Shown: in pieces, positions 18,943 to 22,481 of the stretch
Position numbering within the stretch: the stretch's first letter is position 1
How the letters are laid out: the number at the start of each line of letters is the position of its first letter
Virus record (IMG/VR): IMGVR_UViG_3300042914_001256
Coordinates: 1-22,481 of that record
Reading direction: 5' to 3' (one strand)
DNA: 22,481 bases
Source: a virus
Notes under the pieces: model-generated
The model's input: only the letters and a program-made list of their open reading frames with translations
The model's database searches: none
What the model was told of the DNA's origin: nothing
Made by a program: the position numbers and the translations under genes

Positions 18943-19329
18943 TCAAGCGCCGAGACGTGCGGCGAGTCGCTGCAGAGCAGTCTGAGGGCAGCAGCTGCTC
19001 TCCACCTCGCTGCCGTCGGGCAGATAGATCGCGTTGCGCTGATACGGCTCCAGCGTGAGGGGCGGGCTGTAGCTGGGGACAGGCAGCGGCGGCACCCACT
19101 CGCGGCGCCACCAGGCCACCACGGCGCCACCCAGCAGCACTGCACGCTGAGCCTCTCCAGGTTGCGCCTGCGGGTCGGTGCGGGGCAGCCAGTCGCCGAA
19201 CGTGAACGGGCAGGGCCGCAGGGGCGCCGCTGCGGGGGCTGCAGGCGATGGGGCGGGTGTGGGCACCGGCGGGGGGGTCGAGGCGCCTTCCTGGGCCACG
19301 GCGGCGCGCAGCTGCTGCAGGACGTTCAC
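18943..19329 (-). CDS. Hypothetical protein, 128 aa
   Basis: Not recognised. A short N-terminal helix (MNVLQQLRAAVAQEG) is followed by a Pro/Ala-rich linker (residues 17-40). A folded part has FTFGDWLPRTDPQAQPGEAQRAVLLGGAVVAWWRREWVPPLPVPSYSPPLTLEPYQRNAIYLPDGSEVESSCCPQTALQRLAARLGA. It has two Cys near the end and no membrane segment. Its ATG overlaps the TGA of the 89-aa gene as ATGA and it ends 3 nt before the resolvase gene, so the three form one unit. Confidence 0.62.
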   Translation of the reverse strand: MNVLQQLRAAVAQEGASTPPPVPTPAPSPAAPAAAPLRPCPFTFGDWLPRTDPQAQPGEAQRAVLLGGAVVAWWRREWVPPLPVPSYSPPLTLEPYQRNAIYLPDGSEVESSCCPQTALQRLAARLGA

Positions 19330-19595
19330 GGGGAGGGGATGGCTAGGAGACGTTGGGCGATGGTGTCGAGCGATTCACGAATGGGATCCGCGGCCGCACT
19401 GATCGAATTGTCCACGGACATGGCCCCGATCAGTGTCGCGGCAGCCTGAAGGGAAGCATCGCCGCTCCATCCGTACTCCACAAAGCGACGAGCGATGGCA
19501 TCAATGCGCGCCGCGTGGTCGGAGTAGGAGGAAGAACTTCGAACGCCGGATGGGGTGTTCCACGTGATCAGACGGGACGTGTCGGCCGATTCCAT
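19326..19595 (-). CDS. Hypothetical protein, 89 aa
   Basis: Not recognised. The first 20 residues are polar, with LITWNTPSGVRSSSSYSDH; the rest is helical, DAIARRFVEYGWSGDASLQAAATLIGAM and AADPIRESLDTIAQRLLAIP. The pattern suits a small helical DNA- or protein-binding subunit, but that is only a guess. It is the first gene after the 390-bp iteron region, so its promoter should lie there; the minus-strand TATAAAA near 19790 in the AT-rich core is one candidate. It is coupled to the next gene by an ATGA overlap. Confidence 0.6.
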   Translation of the reverse strand: MESADTSRLITWNTPSGVRSSSSYSDHAARIDAIARRFVEYGWSGDASLQAAATLIGAMSVDNSISAAADPIRESLDTIAQRLLAIPSP

Positions 19596-19676
19596 GCAGC
19601 GATAGCGGGTAGGGGCATCCTACCGCCAGTTGCACCCATCAGCACCAAACAACCGGATTTCGGAGGGTTGAAAGCG

Positions 19677-19958
19677 ATTCCACCCCATTTCAACCCATTT
19701 CAACCCTGGCGGTGTGAAATAGAATCCTGTCCACGACAGGCGACTTGCCCTATTCCACCCATTTCACCCCATAGGGAGAGAATTACTTTTATATTCTCTC
19801 TCTTTATTTTTTCTTAACCTCCAGGGCCCTCTCTCCCCTTCTTTCCCCGTAAGTGGGTGGAATGGGTGGAATTGCCCCTAACACCAGTCATTCCAATGGA
19901 TTGCGTTCACACCGCCCGGTGTGGAGTGGTGTGAACGGGGTGGAATGCCGGGTGGAAT
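19677..19958. repeat. Iteron region around an AT-rich core, candidate origin
   Basis: A gene-free interval (19596-19982). Left side, plus orientation: ATTCCACCCC, ATTTCAACCC, ATTTCAACCC in direct tandem at 19677-19706, then ATTCCACCC, ATTTCACCCC at 19752-19770, with one inverted copy at 19711-19720. Right side, inverted orientation: GGGTGGAAT twice in tandem at 19855-19872, GGGGTGGAAT at 19937-19946, GGGTGGAAT at 19950-19958, with GGTGTGGAGT and GGTGTGAAC variants between. The core at 19770-19818 is AT-rich and contains GAGAGAAT/ATTCTCTC (19776-19800). A perfect palindrome CACACCG CC CGGTGTG lies at 19908-19923. Iterons plus an AT-rich stretch beside a replication gene suggest an origin. Confidence 0.6.
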
Positions 19959-19982
19959 GCCCTCAGTCGGGGTGAGGGCGCT

Positions 19983-22481
19983 TCAGGCAGGCGGCAGCCA
20001 CTGCAGCGACCGCTGCACCTCCCTGAGCTCTCCCATGTCCGGGGCATCGCTAACGACGTGCTCCAGCCAGGCGCGGCGCTCGGCAGCCTTCATGCGCTTC
20101 TGCGGCAGGCACCACTTGCGCAGCTGATCGAGGGGCACAGGGATAGGGCCATTGGCGCGGCGCCACTCCTGACCACGGGCGAGCAGCTCCTTGACCTTGC
20201 CGGTGGCATCGGCATCCCGCACGGCGCACAGCACCCGATCGCGTTCGACGATCAGCATGCCAGCGAAGCTGATCGCTGCCATCAGGGTGTCGGCGCTGAT
20301 CGGGCCATTCATGCGAATGCCGCTGGCGCCGCAGCGGATGGCGTGGATGAGCAGGGCCAGGGTCAGCGTGGTTCCGCGCAGCTTGATGATGTAGCCCTTA
20401 TCTTCCTGCAGAGTGCGCGCCCTGCGCATCTCCAGCAGGTCATCCACCCACTGGGTCCACAGGGGGATGGCATCTTCCGCCAGCAGGATCTCGCAGCTCT
20501 TGCCAGGCGCCGGCATCGGCAGCCGCGCTGCGGTGGCGTCAATGGCCTTATAGAGGTTGGATAGCACCGGGGTGAGATGCACCGTGGTGGGGCGGTAGCG
20601 GTAGTCCCACTCAGGGAGCTGCACCATGTGGAACCGGGCCCACAGGCCATCGGCATCCGGCACGCCCTGGCAGGCCTTCACGTCTGCCTCCCATAGGCCA
20701 GCGATGCGGGCCGGCTGCAGGTTGCCGAACAGCGAGCAGCGCGGGTTCTGGATGAGCACCTCGGTGCGGTTAACCCGATCAGTCATCAGGGACGACCCAG
20801 AGCCGATCGAGAGCCACTTCGGGCGATCACTCTTGCCGCCACGCTCACGGCAGAGGTTGGCGAACCAGCCAGAGAGCTCATCGTGAAACGACAGGTGGCC
20901 TGGCGTCTCGGCGCTGAGCAGGTTGATCTCCAGCTTCTCGATGGTGGTGTCGGTGGAGATGATGTAGCGCCGCTCGGGCTGCGGGTTCTCTGCCAGAAAG
21001 TCGCCGACCGGATCTTCAGAGCCGCCGGCGTCGTCGCCATTGCGGCGCCGCTTCTCGGCCTCCTCGGCCTTGGCCTTGCCGCGGTTCCACTCTTTGATGG
21101 CAGCCTCATGCTTCTCCCGCTCTGCGGCGTGCCAGGCCACCAGCGGTCGTTCGATGGCGGGTGCGGTGATGGGCGACTTGCCGGCGCTCACGCCACCGAT
21201 GGACATGCCCCACAGCACGGCGATGCCGCGCACTTCATCGCCTGAGCGTGGGACGCAATGGGCACGGTTGCCAATGATGGACGCCACCGTGGTGAGGATC
21301 GGCAGGTAGAAGCCGCGTGCGGGCAGCTGCTGCTCTTCGGCGTAGCTCAGCAGCTTGGTGGCCATGTCCGGCGGGAACAGCAGCTGAGGAGTGACGACCG
21401 CGGCCAATTCCCCGGCATCGCGGAAGCTCTGCAGCTCCGCCAGCAGGTCGCTGCGGGCAGCAGCGGCGTCTTCATCGTCGAGGGGCTCCGTCTGCCATGG
21501 ATCGGCCGCTGCGGGCTCCACCGGCGCGTCAGGCGGGATGAACTGCTCGCCGTTGAGGGGTGGGGTTGGCGGGTCAGGCTTCGGCTTGGGCTTGTCGATC
21601 ACGAACAGCGAGCGCTCGCCGAAGCTGTCGTGATCCTCGGTGCGGACATAACCCCAGGTGCGGCCATCGTGGCCGGTGACCGTCTCGCCCTTTTTGCTGC
21701 AATCAGGGGCTGATTTCGTCTCGCCGTGGCAACACCAGACCGAATCGCCGTCCTGATGGATGCTGCAGGCGCCGGAGTGGTCGCGGCCGCACATCGGGCA
21801 CGGTTGCCGCTGGCTGCTGTTGCGCCAAGTGCCGGATGCGTTGCTGTAGCTGCGCGGCCCGCGTGTGACCTGAGGCGAGATTGAGCGTCGTGTTTTCGGC
21901 CGCAGTGGTCGATCACCGCAGAAGACGCCCTGCAGCAGCGCGAACCATTCAGCCGGCAGCGGCTGCGCATCGGCAGGTGGCCGGCCGGCCCAGGCGTACT
22001 GATCGTCGTTGTCGGTGAAGTGAGATTCCTTGGTGTAGTGCTGGCCCAGCACCACCACCTGAGTGCCGTGCTTGGCAAAGACGGCAAACTCCTCGCCCTT
22101 GTCATCGGGCCCACCTTCGCCAATGCCGACCTTCACGGTCTTGCCGCCGGCGGCAAGGATGGCCTTCTGCTCAGCGGTGACGGTGTAGACCAGCTTCAGC
22201 CGGTCGCTGTTGCCGGTGCGCACGATGCGCCAGGTGTCGGCTGTGTACGGATCGCAGCCATGCTGCTGGCAGAACGCCGCGGCCCTCGGCCCGTCAATGT
22301 CGATGGCGATGTGGCTAGGGGCGGCGCCGATGTGCCAGCAAACGCATTCAGGCGCCGTGGTCTGTAGCTCGGCCACGGGCACGCCGGCATGGTTCTCCCA
22401 GCCGTCACCAACGAGTGGCCGTTTGTCAGGCGCGCCAGGGAGCAGCGGCCCGAAACTGGCGAGCATCGGCAGGCGTTCCAG
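19983..22481 (-). CDS. Replication protein: PrimPol domain, zinc motif and DUF3987-like helicase (5' partial)
   Basis: At least 827 residues; the first ATG is at 22466 but the frame stays open to the window edge, so the true start may be outside. Numbering from that ATG: residues 1-170 resemble a primase-polymerase domain, with the two catalytic Asp in IAIDIDG (D56, D58), RTGNSDRLKLVY (83-94) and EEFAVFAKHGTQVVVLGQHY (125-144). A zinc motif follows (C213, C216, C235, H237). After a Pro-rich linker the C-terminal half has Walker A GGVSAGKS (414-421) and Walker B-like LSFHDE (515-520), as in DUF3987/YfjI-type proteins often joined to primases. It would prime or replicate DNA and unwind it at the adjacent iteron region. 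The ring-type helicase function is inferred. The coding region ends directly at the iteron interval, and no other replication initiator is in the window. Confidence 0.82.
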   Translation of the reverse strand: MERLPMLASFGPLLPGAPDKRPLVGDGWENHAGVPVAELQTTAPECVCWHIGAAPSHIAIDIDGPRAAAFCQQHGCDPYTADTWRIVRTGNSDRLKLVYTVTAEQKAILAAGGKTVKVGIGEGGPDDKGEEFAVFAKHGTQVVVLGQHYTKESHFTDNDDQYAWAGRPPADAQPLPAEWFALLQGVFCGDRPLRPKTRRSISPQVTRGPRSYSNASGTWRNSSQRQPCPMCGRDHSGACSIHQDGDSVWCCHGETKSAPDCSKKGETVTGHDGRTWGYVRTEDHDSFGERSLFVIDKPKPKPDPPTPPLNGEQFIPPDAPVEPAAADPWQTEPLDDEDAAAARSDLLAELQSFRDAGELAAVVTPQLLFPPDMATKLLSYAEEQQLPARGFYLPILTTVASIIGNRAHCVPRSGDEVRGIAVLWGMSIGGVSAGKSPITAPAIERPLVAWHAAEREKHEAAIKEWNRGKAKAEEAEKRRRNGDDAGGSEDPVGDFLAENPQPERRYIISTDTTIEKLEINLLSAETPGHLSFHDELSGWFANLCRERGGKSDRPKWLSIGSGSSLMTDRVNRTEVLIQNPRCSLFGNLQPARIAGLWEADVKACQGVPDADGLWARFHMVQLPEWDYRYRPTTVHLTPVLSNLYKAIDATAARLPMPAPGKSCEILLAEDAIPLWTQWVDDLLEMRRARTLQEDKGYIIKLRGTTLTLALLIHAIRCGASGIRMNGPISADTLMAAISFAGMLIVERDRVLCAVRDADATGKVKELLARGQEWRRANGPIPVPLDQLRKWCLPQKRMKAAERRAWLEHVVSDAPDMGELREVQRSLQWLPPA

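Noticed and set aside
19776-19818. Plus-strand terminator GAGAGAAT/ATTCTCTC followed by T-rich sequence
   Set aside because: No plus-strand gene lies upstream, the stem is AT-rich with a 9-nt loop, and the position in the iteron region suggests an unwinding element.

Overview
The window is a block of a tailed-phage or prophage genome with siphovirus (lambda-like) architecture. Every confident gene but one is on the minus strand, so the transcriptional order runs from high to low coordinates. No integrase, tRNA or host gene is visible, so prophage versus free phage cannot be decided here. Base composition is GC-rich. Several small proteins (the ribbon-helix-helix protein, the J-domain protein, the fibre tail end) remind me of Synechococcus/Cyanobium-type cyanobacterial genomes; that host guess is inference only.

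Layout, in transcription order. (1) 22481-19983: a primase-polymerase/helicase-type replication protein (5' end outside the window), followed by a 390-bp gene-free region with about ten ATTYCACCC-type iterons on both sides of an AT-rich core, a candidate replication origin. (2) 19595-16391: nine small early genes, including a Hjc-like resolvase, a J-domain protein, a possible OB-fold protein and a zinc-ribbon protein. Two different leader sequences (A and B) each occur twice here. A strong terminator closes the block at about 16302. (3) 16283-12555: an 83-aa protein, a minor tail Z-like protein, a gap with GTGAAT repeats (candidate cos/terminase-binding region), then small and large terminase subunits. 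(4) 12548-10813: an inserted accessory cassette (below). (5) 10759-1: gpW-like connector, portal, protease-capsid fusion, small head proteins, head-tail attachment protein, a large fibre-like protein, tail terminator with a truncated duplicate, tail tube, and the tail assembly chaperone pair joined by a programmed -1 frameshift.

The most unusual part is the cassette at 10813-12548, between the large terminase and the connector/portal genes, which are normally adjacent. It holds a plus-strand ribbon-helix-helix regulator, and in the other direction an HNH protein, a 210-aa protein with a suspected RAMP/Cas7-like pattern, and directly after its stop codon a non-coding array. The array has three tracts (21, 14 and 15 units) of a strict 5-nt period, consensus YNNGG. 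They are separated by two hairpin modules whose stems differ in sequence but keep pairing, and both are capped by C(UNCG)G tetraloops. A further hairpin and an intrinsic terminator end it. I know of no described system with this layout; a CRISPR-like or RNA-scaffold ribonucleoprotein is a reasonable hypothesis, but nothing in the sequence proves function.

Many neighbouring genes overlap by TGATG or ATGA, so translational coupling is likely through most of the window.
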